Below, piece by piece: positions 42,769 through 51,840 of a DNA stretch of 64,000 nt (position 1 is its first letter; the number at the start of each line of letters is the position of its first letter). The notes beneath the pieces are model-generated. The model was not told the DNA's origin and ran no database searches. It worked only from the letters and a program-made list of their open reading frames with translations. Source of the DNA: Gaoshiqia sediminis (GTDB lineage: Bacteria; Bacteroidota; Bacteroidia; Bacteroidales; Prolixibacteraceae); NCBI RefSeq assembly GCF_025907915.1, contig NZ_JAPAAF010000007.1:1-64000 (forward strand), read 5' to 3'. Position numbers and translations under genes: made by a program.

Positions 42769-42796
42769 AGCTGCCTTTTAGCCAGGGCAGCTTTTT
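42769..42796 (+). terminator. Terminator between the two glutamate dehydrogenase genes
   Basis: AGCTGCC (42769-42775) pairs with GGCAGCT (42786-42792), followed by TTTT and AATTTT. The two genes therefore appear to be separate transcription units. Confidence 0.8.
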
Positions 42797-42924
42797 AATT
42801 TTACGACGCTGCTTTTAAACATTCGGTCGTATCCGAAAGTTGTCATAAAATCAGTTTTTAATACTCAATTCATTTTTTCCTTTGTCGGAAGAATGAACAT
42901 TCATTTTGAATCAAAAAGAGCAAG

Positions 42925-44259
42925 ATGAGAACAGACATCAACGAATTTATGGAGGCTTTAAAGGCCAGGACACCCGGTGAACAGGAGTTTCATCAGGCTG
43001 TCCATGAGGTGGTCGAATCCATCTGGGATGTTTACCTGAAAAATCCAAGATATCAAAAAACCAGGATCCTTGAGCGGATGGTTGAACCCGAACGTGTGAT
43101 CATGTTCCGGGTACCCTGGATTGATGATCAGGGTGAAGTGCGTATCAACCGGGGCTACCGGGTTGAGTTCAACTCGGCACTTGGACCGTATAAAGGCGGG
43201 CTTCGTTTTCACCCCACCGTTACCTTATCTATATTGAAATTTTTGGGATTCGAACAAACGTTTAAGAACAGTCTGACCACTTTGCCCATGGGCGGTGGAA
43301 AAGGCGGCTCTGATTTCAGCCCGAAAGGAAAATCGGATAATGAAATTATGCGTTTCTGCCAGAGTTTCATGACCGAACTACAGCGCCATATTGGTCCGGA
43401 TACGGATGTGCCTGCAGGCGATATTGGAGTAGGCGGCCGGGAAATTGGCTATTTGTTTGGTCAATACAAACGAATCCGCAATGAGTTTACCGGAGTGCTC
43501 ACCGGAAAAGGCCTGGCTTGGGGGGGCAGTCTGATACGTCCTGAAGCAACCGGCTTTGGGGCAGTTTATTTTGTCAGCTATATGCTTGAACGTTTGGGCA
43601 AAGAAATTGCCGGGCATACGTTTGCCGTTTCCGGCTTCGGTAATGTGGCCTGGGGGGCTATCTCCAAGATTAATGAATTGGGGGGGAAGGTGGTTACCAT
43701 TTCCGGGCCTGACGGTTATGTTTATGACTCGGCTGGCATAAAAGATGAAAAAGTGGATTACTTGCTCGAATTAAGAGCTACCAATAATGACGTTGTGGAA
43801 CCGTATGCGGCTGAATTTGGGGCCGAATTTCATCCGGGGAAAAAGCCCTGGGAGCAAAAAGTGGATATCGCCCTACCCTGTGCCACGCAGAATGAAGTTG
43901 ACCTGGACGATGCAAAAATGCTGGTGGCCAATGGCTGCTTCTTGTTGGCGGAGGCCTCGAATATGGGCTGCACAGCTGAGGCTGTTGATTATTTGGTTAA
44001 TCACTTGAATTATGCACCGGGCAAGGCGGTCAATGCAGGGGGAGTAGCGGTTTCGGGCCTGGAAATGACTCAAAACAGCCAGCGACTGAATTGGACCCGA
44101 GAAGAAGTGGATGCCCGATTGCATTTGATCATGCGCGAAATTCATGAAACTTGTGTTCTTCACGGCAATAACGGACAACGCATCAATTATGTGAAAGGCG
44201 CCAATGTAGGCGGTTTTGTTAAGGTTGCCAATGCCATGTTGGCACAAGGAGTGGTGTAG
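42925..44259 (+). CDS. gdhB: Glutamate dehydrogenase, copy 2
   Basis: A 444-residue paralogue of the preceding gene, co-linear with it and sharing long stretches such as GPYKGGLRFHPTV, TLPMGGGKGGSDF and VPAGDIGVGGREIGYLFGQ. The nucleotide-binding region differs: SGFGNVAWGA followed by VVTISGPDGYVYD, where copy 1 has TLSDSAGFIHD. This could mean a different NADH/NADPH preference, giving the cell separate assimilatory and catabolic enzymes as in Bacteroides. The copies are clearly diverged, so the duplication is old. The symbol is by analogy and not certain. Confidence 0.93.
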   Translation: MRTDINEFMEALKARTPGEQEFHQAVHEVVESIWDVYLKNPRYQKTRILERMVEPERVIMFRVPWIDDQGEVRINRGYRVEFNSALGPYKGGLRFHPTVTLSILKFLGFEQTFKNSLTTLPMGGGKGGSDFSPKGKSDNEIMRFCQSFMTELQRHIGPDTDVPAGDIGVGGREIGYLFGQYKRIRNEFTGVLTGKGLAWGGSLIRPEATGFGAVYFVSYMLERLGKEIAGHTFAVSGFGNVAWGAISKINELGGKVVTISGPDGYVYDSAGIKDEKVDYLLELRATNNDVVEPYAAEFGAEFHPGKKPWEQKVDIALPCATQNEVDLDDAKMLVANGCFLLAEASNMGCTAEAVDYLVNHLNYAPGKAVNAGGVAVSGLEMTQNSQRLNWTREEVDARLHLIMREIHETCVLHGNNGQRINYVKGANVGGFVKVANAMLAQGVV

Positions 44260-44279
44260 TCTTTTTTAATTTTTTTGTG

Positions 44280-44317
44280 AAGGCCGGATAGGAAAAGCAG
44301 ATGTCCTTTCCGGCCTT
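44280..44317 (+). terminator. Terminator after the second glutamate dehydrogenase
   Basis: AAGGCCGGA (44280-44288) pairs with TCCGGCCTT (44309-44317), extended inward by TAGGA/TCCT; the T-run after it is poor. Confidence 0.6.
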
Positions 44318-44398
44318 TGGTTTGAATTATCAATTAGATAATATTCAAAAAAGGGTGATCTGACAGAGAAGTATTTTCTTTGCAGGAAATTTTTTTCT

Positions 44399-45163
44399 AT
44401 GTTGATTGATACGCATTCCCATATTTATTCGGAGGAGTTTACGGAGGATTTGGATGAAGTGGTGCAGCGCGCCTTCGAGAACGGTGTCCGGAAGATTCTC
44501 CTCCCCAATATTGATAGTTCGTCGGTAAAAAAGATGCTGGACCTGACCGATCAATATCCCCAAATATGCTATCCGCTTATGGGTTTGCACCCTACTTCGG
44601 TTACCGAGGATTACGAGGAAGAATTGGAGTTAATTGAATTCTGGCTGAAAAAACGAAAATTTTACGGGATTGGCGAAATCGGGATCGATTTGTACTGGGA
44701 TAAAACCTTTATTCACGAACAAACGGAAGCCTTCCGCAAACAGCTGCAATTGGCCAAAAAGTACCGGTTGCCCGTGGTGGTGCATGTACGCGATTCGTTT
44801 CAGGAAGTTTTCGAGGTGCTGGAATCCGAAGCAGGAGAGGGCTTGTCCGGTGTTTTTCATAGTTTTACCGGTACGGCAGAGCAAGCCAGGCAAGTGGTTG
44901 GATTAGGTTTTAAATTGGGAATAAACGGGATTGTCACCTTTAAAAACAGCGGATTGGATCAAGTGGTTGCCAATGTTGATCCTTCTCATATTTTATTGGA
45001 AACGGATGCCCCATATTTGACCCCTGTTCCGTTCCGGGGAAAGCGCAATGAAAGTTCGTACTTGATTTATGTAGCCCGGAAAATTGCCGAGATCCATCAG
45101 CTTCCTGTTGCCGAGCTTGCCCGGATAACAACAGAAAATGCTGAGAAACTATTCGGTATTTAG
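44399..45163 (+). CDS. tatD: TatD-family metal-dependent DNase
   Basis: A 254-residue TIM-barrel metal hydrolase of the TatD family, proposed to have 3'-5' exonuclease activity in DNA repair and RNA turnover. Metal ligands appear in order: His-x-His in LIDTHSHIYSEEF, Glu in GIGEIGIDLYWD, His in VVVHVRDSFQE, His in VFHSFTGTAEQ and Asp in LLETDAPYLTPVP. Length is normal. It is followed after 43 bp by the asparaginase gene, whose promoter overlaps the gap. Confidence 0.93.
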   Translation: MLIDTHSHIYSEEFTEDLDEVVQRAFENGVRKILLPNIDSSSVKKMLDLTDQYPQICYPLMGLHPTSVTEDYEEELELIEFWLKKRKFYGIGEIGIDLYWDKTFIHEQTEAFRKQLQLAKKYRLPVVVHVRDSFQEVFEVLESEAGEGLSGVFHSFTGTAEQARQVVGLGFKLGINGIVTFKNSGLDQVVANVDPSHILLETDAPYLTPVPFRGKRNESSYLIYVARKIAEIHQLPVAELARITTENAEKLFGI

Positions 45164-45176
45164 GAACAAATTAATT

Positions 45177-45184
45177 TACCTTTG
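45177..45184 (+). promoter_or_regulatory. -7 box of the asparaginase gene
   Basis: TACCTTTG is a full TAnnTTTG match 22 bp before the asparaginase ATG and 13 bp after the tatD stop. Confidence 0.5.
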
Positions 45185-45206
45185 CTACGTTCGTTTAATT
45201 AATTGT

Positions 45207-46241
45207 ATGGATCTTCAAAAACGATCTATTTTACTCATATATACTGGCGGGACCATTGGCATGGTTCAAAAATCGGGGACTGGCGCGTTGAGCCCGGTCC
45301 GGTTTGATCAGATATTGGATGAAGTGCCCGAGCTAAACCGGTTGGGCTACCACTTGGAATCCATTACCTTCAATCCGCCCATTGACTCTTCTGACATGAC
45401 CCCCAAAATATGGGGGAAACTGGCCCGGACTATTCAGAATAATTACAGCAAGTTCGACGGTTTCGTGGTTTTGCACGGAACCGATACCATGGCCTATACG
45501 GCTTCGGCGCTCAGTTACATGCTCGAAAATCTGGATAAACCGGTGGTGATGACCGGTTCGCAGCTACCAATCGGAATCCTTCGCACCGATGGCAAAGAGA
45601 ACCTGATCACTTCAATTGAAATTGCAGCAGCGCACGAAAGTGGGCAGGCTATCGTCCCGGAAGTTTGCATTTACTTCGACAATAAATTATCACGGGGAAA
45701 CCGGACCAGCAAGCGTCATGCCGATCATTTCAGCGCATTCAGCTCCACCAATTATCCGCTGCTGGCTAAAGCGGGCGTGGATATAAAATATTACCACGAA
45801 AATATCTATCATCCCCAAAACAAAGGAATACTGAAGGTGAGGACCAATTTTGACGATCATGTGGTTGTGCTGAAAATATTTCCCGGGATGAGTCAGGCCG
45901 TTTTCGAGCAGATCATTAATATCCCTGGATTGAAAGGAATTGTGCTCGAAACCTTCGGTTCCGGGAACGTGCCAACTTCTCCCTGGTTGATGCGTCTGAT
46001 AAAAAAGGCTATCAGGCAGCGGATTATTATAGTAAATGTTACTCAATGCGAAGGTGGCGCTGTGAAAATGGGTCATTATCAGGCGAGCCGCGAACTCTTG
46101 AAAGCCGGCGTGGTAAGCGGAAAAGATATGACCACTGAAGCCGCGGTGACTAAATTGATGTTTCTGCTGGGGCAAGGCTTGAGTGATGCTGACACAAAGT
46201 TACATTTGAATAAAAGCCTGAGCGGTGAAATAAGTGAGTAG
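45207..46241 (+). CDS. ansA: Type I (cytosolic) L-asparaginase
   Basis: A 344-residue asparaginase that hydrolyses asparagine to aspartate and ammonium. The N-terminal nucleophilic threonine is in LLIYTGGTIGM, the second catalytic set is HGTDTMAYTASAL, and the lysine lies in RTDGKENLITS. There is no signal peptide, in line with the cytosolic, low-affinity type. The ATG at 45,207 is chosen because the frame upstream runs through the promoter and the end of tatD. The product feeds the aspartate pool, and the ammonium could be handled by the nearby glutamate dehydrogenases. Confidence 0.93.
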   Translation: MDLQKRSILLIYTGGTIGMVQKSGTGALSPVRFDQILDEVPELNRLGYHLESITFNPPIDSSDMTPKIWGKLARTIQNNYSKFDGFVVLHGTDTMAYTASALSYMLENLDKPVVMTGSQLPIGILRTDGKENLITSIEIAAAHESGQAIVPEVCIYFDNKLSRGNRTSKRHADHFSAFSSTNYPLLAKAGVDIKYYHENIYHPQNKGILKVRTNFDDHVVVLKIFPGMSQAVFEQIINIPGLKGIVLETFGSGNVPTSPWLMRLIKKAIRQRIIIVNVTQCEGGAVKMGHYQASRELLKAGVVSGKDMTTEAAVTKLMFLLGQGLSDADTKLHLNKSLSGEISE

Positions 46242-46302
46242 GAATTTTTTTTTCACAATTTTTTTGTATTTTGCGGCCTGAAAATGCGATGCCGGAAACA
46301 AA

Positions 46303-46390
46303 GGAGAGGTGCAGGAGTGGCTGAACTGGCACGCCTGGAAAGCGTGTGTACCTCAAAAGGGTACCGAGGGTTCGAATCCCTCTCTCTCCG
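46303..46390 (+). tRNA. tRNA-Ser(GGA)
   Basis: A full cloverleaf of 88 nt with a long variable arm. The acceptor stem is GGAGAGG / TCTCTCC, the anticodon stem CGC / GCG closes loop CTGGAAA with anticodon GGA, and the T arm is GAGGG-TTCGAAT-CCCTC. The variable arm TACC/GGTA is that of a class II tRNA. CCA is not encoded after discriminator G. TATTTTG at 46267-46273 may be its -7 box. Confidence 0.96.
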
Positions 46391-46537
46391 CAAAAACGGT
46401 TGGTTAAGTTCATTAACAAACCTTGAAAGAAAATGTTTTGAAAATGATCGGGAACCAAATTCCTTATCATCAGTAAGAATAAAAAACAAATAGTATAGAA
46501 TTAAATTAAGGAGATTTACTAATTAAAATTAAAACCA

Positions 46538-47359
46538 ATGATGAAAAAACTATTTGCGTTTATAGCAGTTCTTGGGATGCTTTATTTGGGAGCATCGAAC
46601 AATGCCGTAGCTCAGGATCAAACTGAAGAGGCAACTACAGAAGTAGCGGCTCAGCAAGCTGCGCCTGCTGTTGACATGACCGCCGATGCTGAAGAAGCAG
46701 CCGCTGCTGCCTCTGAAGAAGGCAAATCGCTGCACAGCCAGTTAAAACAAAAATTTATTGAAGGTGGTGCCGGTTTCATGTCAACTGTATTGATCTGTTT
46801 GATTTTAGGTCTTGCTATGGCATTGGAACGGGTTATTTACCTGAACCTTTCTACCAGCAACAACAAAAAATTATTGGTGAAAGTAGAGGAAGCACTGGCC
46901 AGCGGTGGTATCGAAGCAGCTAAAGAAGTTTGCCGTAACACACGTGGTCCGGTTGCCAGTATCTTTTACCAAGGCCTTGACCGTTCAGAGGAAGGTATCG
47001 ATGTTGTTGAGAAAACTGTTGTGGCTTACGGAGGTGTTCAAGCCGGTTTGTTGGAAAAAGGTTTGAGCTGGTTGGCTTTGTTTATTGCCTTGGCTCCTAT
47101 GCTTGGGTTCATGGGTACTGTAATTGGTATGATTGCAGCTTTCGACGCCATTGAAGTTGCCGGTGACATTAGCCCGTCATTGGTTGCCGGTGGTATTAAA
47201 GTGGCTTTGATTACTACCGTATCTGGTCTTGTTGTTGCGATCATCCTGCAAATTTTCTACAACTACTGTGTAGCCAAAATTGATGCTATCGTTAACAGCA
47301 TGGAAGATGCTTCTATTTCATTGATCGACCTTTTAGTAAAACACAATCTTAAAAAATAA
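46538..47359 (+). CDS. exbB: MotA/TolQ/ExbB proton-channel protein
   Basis: A 273-residue inner-membrane protein of the ExbB/TolQ family, which uses the proton gradient to drive TonB or Tol work at the outer membrane. An N-terminal signal-like helix (MKKLFAFIAVLGMLYLGAS) is followed by an Ala/Glu-rich linker (about residues 25-65). Three core helices follow: around FMSTVLICLILGLAMALERV, LSWLALFIALAPMLGFMGTV, and VALITTVSGLVVAIILQIF. The GTVIGMI segment is typical of the family. It leads a four-gene unit with two ExbD proteins. A second ATG one codon later is possible. Confidence 0.93.
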   Translation: MMKKLFAFIAVLGMLYLGASNNAVAQDQTEEATTEVAAQQAAPAVDMTADAEEAAAAASEEGKSLHSQLKQKFIEGGAGFMSTVLICLILGLAMALERVIYLNLSTSNNKKLLVKVEEALASGGIEAAKEVCRNTRGPVASIFYQGLDRSEEGIDVVEKTVVAYGGVQAGLLEKGLSWLALFIALAPMLGFMGTVIGMIAAFDAIEVAGDISPSLVAGGIKVALITTVSGLVVAIILQIFYNYCVAKIDAIVNSMEDASISLIDLLVKHNLKK

Positions 47360-47366
47360 TTGACTT

Positions 47367-47822
47367 ATGAAGCTTGAAAAAGTATTAAACATTTTGATGT
47401 GGGTACTTTTGGCAGTTTCAGCATTTCTGATTGTGTCTTTAACGATGAATCTCAGTGATAATGAAGCTGATCCAACTATGGGTGCCTGGATCAATACAAA
47501 TCTTACCTGGTCGTATATTCTGCTGGGTGCCAGTGCAGTTGTTGCTTTGGTGTTTGCCGTGTTGCATACTGCTACTGATAAAGATGCTGCCAAAAAAGGT
47601 TTAATTGCATTGGTTTTTGCCGGCGTGGTTCTGGCCATATCTTATGCTTTTGCCTCCGATGCCATTCCTCAATTTCATGGTGTTGACAAGTTTGTTGCCG
47701 ACGGAAGTTTAACCCAGTCTGTTTCAAAATGGATTGGAACAACATTGTATGCAACTTACATTTTGCTTTTCCTGTCAATCATTGCAATTGCGGTTTCATC
47801 GGTATATCGTATTTTTAAATAA
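47367..47822 (+). CDS. Four-helix membrane protein of the Exb operon
   Basis: A 151-residue protein with four predicted membrane helices (about residues 8-28, 48-68, 77-95 and 122-148) and a short charged loop. I recognise no family. It lies 7 bp after exbB and 36 bp before the first exbD, so it is very likely part of the same complex or its assembly. The lack of catalytic residues and the position between energiser subunits suggest a structural or regulatory role. Its translation is well supported by length, spacing and composition. Confidence 0.85.
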   Translation: MKLEKVLNILMWVLLAVSAFLIVSLTMNLSDNEADPTMGAWINTNLTWSYILLGASAVVALVFAVLHTATDKDAAKKGLIALVFAGVVLAISYAFASDAIPQFHGVDKFVADGSLTQSVSKWIGTTLYATYILLFLSIIAIAVSSVYRIFK

Positions 47823-47858
47823 TTCAACGTGGTTTGTAATACAGGAAAAAATTAAATT

Positions 47859-48437
47859 ATGGCTAGAAAAATTCCCGAAATACCTGCAGCATCTTTGGCT
47901 GACATAGCCTTTATGTTGCTGATCTTTTTCCTGGTAACCACCACGATGGATGTGGACAGCGGTCTTGAACGCAGACTTCCCCCTATGCCACCGGAAGAAC
48001 AACCGGAAGATGATATGCCTCCAATTAAGGAGCGTAACGTTTTCGTGGTTTTGGTGAATGCCAATAACCAGTTGTTGGTAGAAGGAGAAATCACACGTGT
48101 TGATGACCTTCGTGAGAAAGCCAAAGAATTTATGGCAAACCCGTATGACAACGAAAATTTGCCGGAAAAGACCCCGAAAGAGGTTGCTTATTTCGGTCAG
48201 GTTGGAATTACAAAAGGGGTGATCTCCTTACGAAACGATGTAGGAACCCAGTACGGGACATACATTGCTGTTCAAAACGAGTTGGTTGGTGCCATCAATG
48301 ATTTGCGAGAAGAGCTTGCCAAACAAAAGTTTGGTAAATCTTACGAAAAGCTTGACAAGGATCAACAAGACGCGATAAAGGAAATTTATCCTTCAAGAAT
48401 CTCTGAAGCTGAACCTAAAAAAGTGGGAGGAAACTAG
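47859..48437 (+). CDS. exbD: ExbD/TolR-family protein 1
   Basis: A 192-residue protein with one N-terminal membrane helix holding the key aspartate (AASLADIAFMLLIFFLVTTT, Asp at about residue 15). A Pro-rich linker (RRLPPMPPEEQPEDD) and a periplasmic domain follow. The aspartate is the proton carrier of ExbB/ExbD-type motors. The C-terminal extension (about residues 140-192) is longer than in typical ExbD. It is separated by one base from a second, different ExbD gene, so the complex probably contains two ExbD types. Confidence 0.9.
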   Translation: MARKIPEIPAASLADIAFMLLIFFLVTTTMDVDSGLERRLPPMPPEEQPEDDMPPIKERNVFVVLVNANNQLLVEGEITRVDDLREKAKEFMANPYDNENLPEKTPKEVAYFGQVGITKGVISLRNDVGTQYGTYIAVQNELVGAINDLREELAKQKFGKSYEKLDKDQQDAIKEIYPSRISEAEPKKVGGN

Positions 48438-48438
48438 T

Positions 48439-48912
48439 ATGTCAAAGTTTAGAAAAAGTGACTCTAAGGAATTACCACCGATTTCGACAGCATCATTGCC
48501 AGATATCGTGTTTATGTTGCTCTTCTTCTTCATGGTAAGTACAACAATGAGGGAAGTTACTTTGAAAGTTAAAGTAACGGTTCCTGAAGCGACTGAACTT
48601 TCCAAATTGGAGAAAAAATCATTGGTAAGCTATATTTATGTGGGCACACCGCATAAGCAATTTCAAAATGTGTTTGGTTCTGAGCCTCGTATTCAGTTAA
48701 ATGATCAGTTTGCGAATACGACAGATATTCTCGATTACATTACGGCTGAACGTGAAGCCCGCGATGAGGCAGAGGTACCATTCATGATTACTTCCCTGAA
48801 AGTGGATGAATTTACTAAAATGGGTATCGTAACCGATATCAAGCAGGAATTGCGAAAAGCTTCGGCCCTGCACATTAACTACTCTTCAAGGAAGAAAGCT
48901 ACTGTAGAATAA
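48439..48912 (+). CDS. exbD2: ExbD/TolR-family protein 2
   Basis: A 157-residue ExbD-like protein. The membrane helix TASLPDIVFMLLFFFMVSTT has the conserved Asp at about residue 22. A periplasmic domain of about 110 residues follows, ending in INYSSRKKATVE. It is clearly a paralogue of the preceding gene but diverged in the soluble part. It is last in the operon, and a strong terminator follows 20 bp after the stop. Confidence 0.9.
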   Translation: MSKFRKSDSKELPPISTASLPDIVFMLLFFFMVSTTMREVTLKVKVTVPEATELSKLEKKSLVSYIYVGTPHKQFQNVFGSEPRIQLNDQFANTTDILDYITAEREARDEAEVPFMITSLKVDEFTKMGIVTDIKQELRKASALHINYSSRKKATVE

Positions 48913-48932
48913 TCGGATGTATTAATAATTAG

Positions 48933-48961
48933 AAAAGGGAAACTGCTTGGTTTCCCTTTTT
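48933..48961 (+). terminator. Terminator of the Exb operon
   Basis: AAAAGGGAAA (48933-48942) pairs with TTTCCCTTTT (48951-48960), running into a T-run. Confidence 0.9.
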
Positions 48962-48978
48962 CATTTAAATTAATTGCG

Positions 48979-49317
48979 ATGGCAACTTTATTATTTGATC
49001 AAACACCTTATGAAAAGGTACGTGAAGGTTTGGAAAGGAAAATTATTCACACCGATAACTTAATGACTGTTTTGATTGATTTTACTGATGGACCCTGGAG
49101 TGAACCAGAGCCACCACACAGTCATCCGCACGAACAAACCTCTTATATTGCAGCTGGTGAAATCCTCTTTTTTTGTGAAGGAGAGGACCCTGTCAGGCTG
49201 AAAGCCGGCGATATGTTTGCGGTAGCTTCCGGAAAAAAGCACACTATTCAGTTATTATCGGGGGAGGCCCGGCTTGTGGATAGTTTTAACCCAATTCGCG
49301 AAGATTTTTTGAAGTAG
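48979..49317 (+). CDS. Small single-domain cupin
   Basis: A 112-residue cupin. Metal ligands follow the usual pattern: His-x-His in PPHSHPHEQTSYIAAG, a nearby Gln/Glu, and a later His in SGKKHTIQLL. The form HSHPHEQ resembles KdgF-type cupins, which convert unsaturated uronates from pectin or alginate into the keto form. A GH28 pectinase lies 2.5 kb away, but not in the same unit, so a role in uronate breakdown is only a suggestion. It is monocistronic, flanked by terminators. Confidence 0.8.
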   Translation: MATLLFDQTPYEKVREGLERKIIHTDNLMTVLIDFTDGPWSEPEPPHSHPHEQTSYIAAGEILFFCEGEDPVRLKAGDMFAVASGKKHTIQLLSGEARLVDSFNPIREDFLK

Positions 49318-49326
49318 GGTAATAAA

Positions 49327-49356
49327 AAAAAAGGGAGCTTTGCAGTTCCCTTTTTT
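49327..49356. terminator. Shared terminator between cupin and aspS
   Basis: AAAAAAGGGA (49327-49336) pairs with TCCCTTTTTT (49347-49356). It has A- and T-runs on both sides and so can serve both convergent genes. Confidence 0.88.
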
Positions 49357-49376
49357 ATGGCGATATGTTTGCGATT

Positions 49377-51131
49377 TTAACGATCGTTTAAATCGAGTTT
49401 AATACGTAGTTCTTTTAACTGGCCCTCTGCTACCGGTGATGGAGCATCGTTCATCACATCGCGGCCGGAGTTGTTTTTAGGGAAGGCGATCGTATCGCGG
49501 ATACTGTCCAGCCCGGCGAACATAGATACCAGACGGTCGAATCCAAACGCAATGCCAGCGTGGGGCGGTGCGCCGAATTTAAAGGCGCTCATCAAAAAGC
49601 CAAACTGAGCTTGTGCTTCCTCTTTTGTGAAACCCAATAAATCGAACATGCAGGATTGGAGTTCCGAGTTGAAAATACGGACAGACCCACCGCCAATTTC
49701 AACCCCGTTGATAACCAGGTCGTATGCATTGGCGCGTACCTGTTCTGGATTGGTTTCCAACAGCGGAATATCCTCGGGTTTGGGCGAAGTAAACGGGTGG
49801 TGCATGGCGTAAAAACGTTTGGATTCACTATCCCATTCCAAAAGTGGGAAATCGACAACCCAAAGTGGGTTGAAGATATTTTTGTCACGGAGTCCAAGTC
49901 GGTTGCCCATTTCCAGACGAAGTTCGCCAAGAGCGTTTAGCGTGTGTGATTTATCACCCGAAAGTATCAGGATCAAATCCCCTTGTTCGGCACCAAATGA
50001 AGTTCCCCAAGCCTTTAAGTCGTCTTCGCAGTAGAATTTATCCACCGACGATTTTACCGATCCATCCGTGTTGAATTTCACATAGACCAGTCCTTTTGCC
50101 CCAATTTGAGGACGCTTCACCCAGTTTGTCAGCTCATCCAGCTGTTTGCGGGTATATTCGCTGCAACCTTTGGCACAAATCCCTCCAATGAAATCAGCTT
50201 CGTCAAAAATTTTGAAATCTTTTCCTTTTGCCAATTCGGTGAGATTTTTAATCTTCATCTCAAAGCGGGTATCCGGTTTGTCCGAACCATAATCTTCCAT
50301 GGCTTCGCGGTAGGGCATGCGCGGAAAATCACCCACTTCAGTATTTTTTAAAGTTTTAAAAAGGTGCTTTGTCAATCCTTCGAAGGTGGCAAGCACATCT
50401 TCTTGTTCTACAAACGACATTTCGCAGTCGATCTGGGTAAATTCAGGCTGGCGGTCAGCACGCAGGTCCTCGTCGCGGAAACACTTCACGATCTGGTAGT
50501 AGCGGTCGAAGCCGGCCACCATCAACAGCTGCTTGAAAATTTGCGGCGACTGTGGCAGCGCGTAAAATTCGCCGGGATTCAGGCGCGACGGAACAATAAA
50601 GTCGCGGGCTCCTTCCGGGGTCGATTTCATCAGGACCGGAGTTTCGGTCTCGATAAATTCCCTGGCATTTAGGTATGAACGCACTTCGTGTGCCATTTTT
50701 GATCGCAACACCAGTGTATCGCGAACCGGATTGCGGCGCAGATCCAGGTAGCGGTATTTCATGCGTATATCGTCACCACCATCGCTTTCATCCTCAATTG
50801 TAAACGGAGGAACAGCCGAGGGACTAAGCACCGTCAGTTTTTTTACATCGATTTCAATCTCCCCGGTTGGTATATTTATATTTTTGCTGCTGCGTTCGCG
50901 TACTAACCCGTTAACCTGAATGACGTACTCACGTCCCAGTTTTTTAAGGTTCTCCTTGATTTCAGCCGGACTGTTTTCATCAAAAACCAATTGGGTTATT
51001 CCGTAGCGGTCGCGCAAATCAATAAAAGTCATCCCACCCAATTCGCGTTTGCGTTGTACCCAACCGGCGAGGGTCGTTTCGATTCCTTGCTGCTCAAGGC
51101 GTAATTCACCACAGGTGTGCGTTCTGTACAT
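49377..51131 (-). CDS. aspS: Aspartyl-tRNA synthetase
   Basis: A 584-residue class II synthetase of the bacterial type. An N-terminal anticodon-binding OB fold ([22 protein letters not shown]) is followed by the catalytic core, with motif 2 [20 protein letters not shown] and motif 3 [15 protein letters not shown]. The core is interrupted by the GAD insertion typical of bacterial enzymes (about residues 290-410). Whether it is discriminating or also charges tRNA-Asn cannot be told here. The gene is divergent from tadA. Confidence 0.97.
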   Translation of the reverse strand: MYRTHTCGELRLEQQGIETTLAGWVQRKRELGGMTFIDLRDRYGITQLVFDENSPAEIKENLKKLGREYVIQVNGLVRERSSKNINIPTGEIEIDVKKLTVLSPSAVPPFTIEDESDGGDDIRMKYRYLDLRRNPVRDTLVLRSKMAHEVRSYLNAREFIETETPVLMKSTPEGARDFIVPSRLNPGEFYALPQSPQIFKQLLMVAGFDRYYQIVKCFRDEDLRADRQPEFTQIDCEMSFVEQEDVLATFEGLTKHLFKTLKNTEVGDFPRMPYREAMEDYGSDKPDTRFEMKIKNLTELAKGKDFKIFDEADFIGGICAKGCSEYTRKQLDELTNWVKRPQIGAKGLVYVKFNTDGSVKSSVDKFYCEDDLKAWGTSFGAEQGDLILILSGDKSHTLNALGELRLEMGNRLGLRDKNIFNPLWVVDFPLLEWDSESKRFYAMHHPFTSPKPEDIPLLETNPEQVRANAYDLVINGVEIGGGSVRIFNSELQSCMFDLLGFTKEEAQAQFGFLMSAFKFGAPPHAGIAFGFDRLVSMFAGLDSIRDTIAFPKNNSGRDVMNDAPSPVAEGQLKELRIKLDLNDR

Positions 51132-51223
51132 AGTTGCTGTTTCTTTTTGTTCGGCAGCAAAAATAAGTAGATTTTAGCAATTAAAATTGTAGGTTTGCCA
51201 TTAATATTGAATTGATTTGAGTG

Positions 51224-51664
51224 ATGGAGCCGTTCGATGATGTTTACTTTATGAAGCGGGCATTTCAGGAAGCCCGGCTTGCGTACGATCAGGGGGAAGT
51301 TCCGGTGGGAGCGGTGGTTGTTGCCAATAATCGGATAATTGCCCGGGCTCATAACCTGACAGAGACGCTGACTGATGTAACGGCTCATGCCGAGATGCAG
51401 GCCATCACGGCTGCATCTAATCTGGTAGGTGGTAAGTATTTGAATGAATGCACGTTGTATGTTACTCTGGAGCCTTGCGTTATGTGCGCCGGCGCGTTGG
51501 GCTGGGCGCAGCTCGGACGGCTTGTGTACGGTGCCGCCGATGAAAAACGCGGTTTCTCCAAATTTGCGCCCAAGGCATTGCACCCTAAAACGGAAGTTAC
51601 AGGTGGTGTGATGGCAGATGATTGTTCCGACCTGATGACTGCCTTTTTTCAGGAGAGACGATAA
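51224..51664 (+). CDS. tadA: tRNA-specific adenosine deaminase
   Basis: A 146-residue zinc deaminase that converts adenosine-34 of tRNA-Arg(ACG) to inosine. The zinc site and catalytic glutamate are His-Ala-Glu in VTAHAEMQAITAA and the two cysteines in TLEPCVMCAGALGW. The length fits TadA. The start is the ATG at 51,224, just after a GTG. It shares a 92-bp divergent promoter region with aspS. A general nucleoside or guanine deaminase is less likely given PCVMCAGA. Confidence 0.92.
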   Translation: MEPFDDVYFMKRAFQEARLAYDQGEVPVGAVVVANNRIIARAHNLTETLTDVTAHAEMQAITAASNLVGGKYLNECTLYVTLEPCVMCAGALGWAQLGRLVYGAADEKRGFSKFAPKALHPKTEVTGGVMADDCSDLMTAFFQERR

Positions 51665-51753
51665 CTGTTGGGTAACATTGTTCTTATTGATTTTCCCAAT
51701 TTAAGGATATGAATGGATTTGAAAAGGACTTCTAAATTGGATGGGTATTTTAT

Positions 51754-51793
51754 TGTAAACGTTTTCATAGAATTAGAAAGTTGTTTAGCTTTG
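51754..51793 (+). promoter_or_regulatory. Possible operator and -7 box of the GH28 gene
   Basis: TGTAAACGTTTTCA (51754-51767) is palindromic in all but one pair and has the AAACGTTT core of many LacI-family operators. TAGCTTTG (51786-51793) is a full -7 match 19 bp downstream, and the GH28 ATG is 47 bp further on. A repressor bound here would cover the promoter. Confidence 0.45.
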
Positions 51794-51840
51794 TGTGAAG
51801 TCATCAGAAATTATTGAAACGAATCTCAACCTAATGAATT

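Noticed and set aside
46284-46493. A 69-codon frame over the tRNA-Ser gene
   Set aside because: The cloverleaf explains the sequence.
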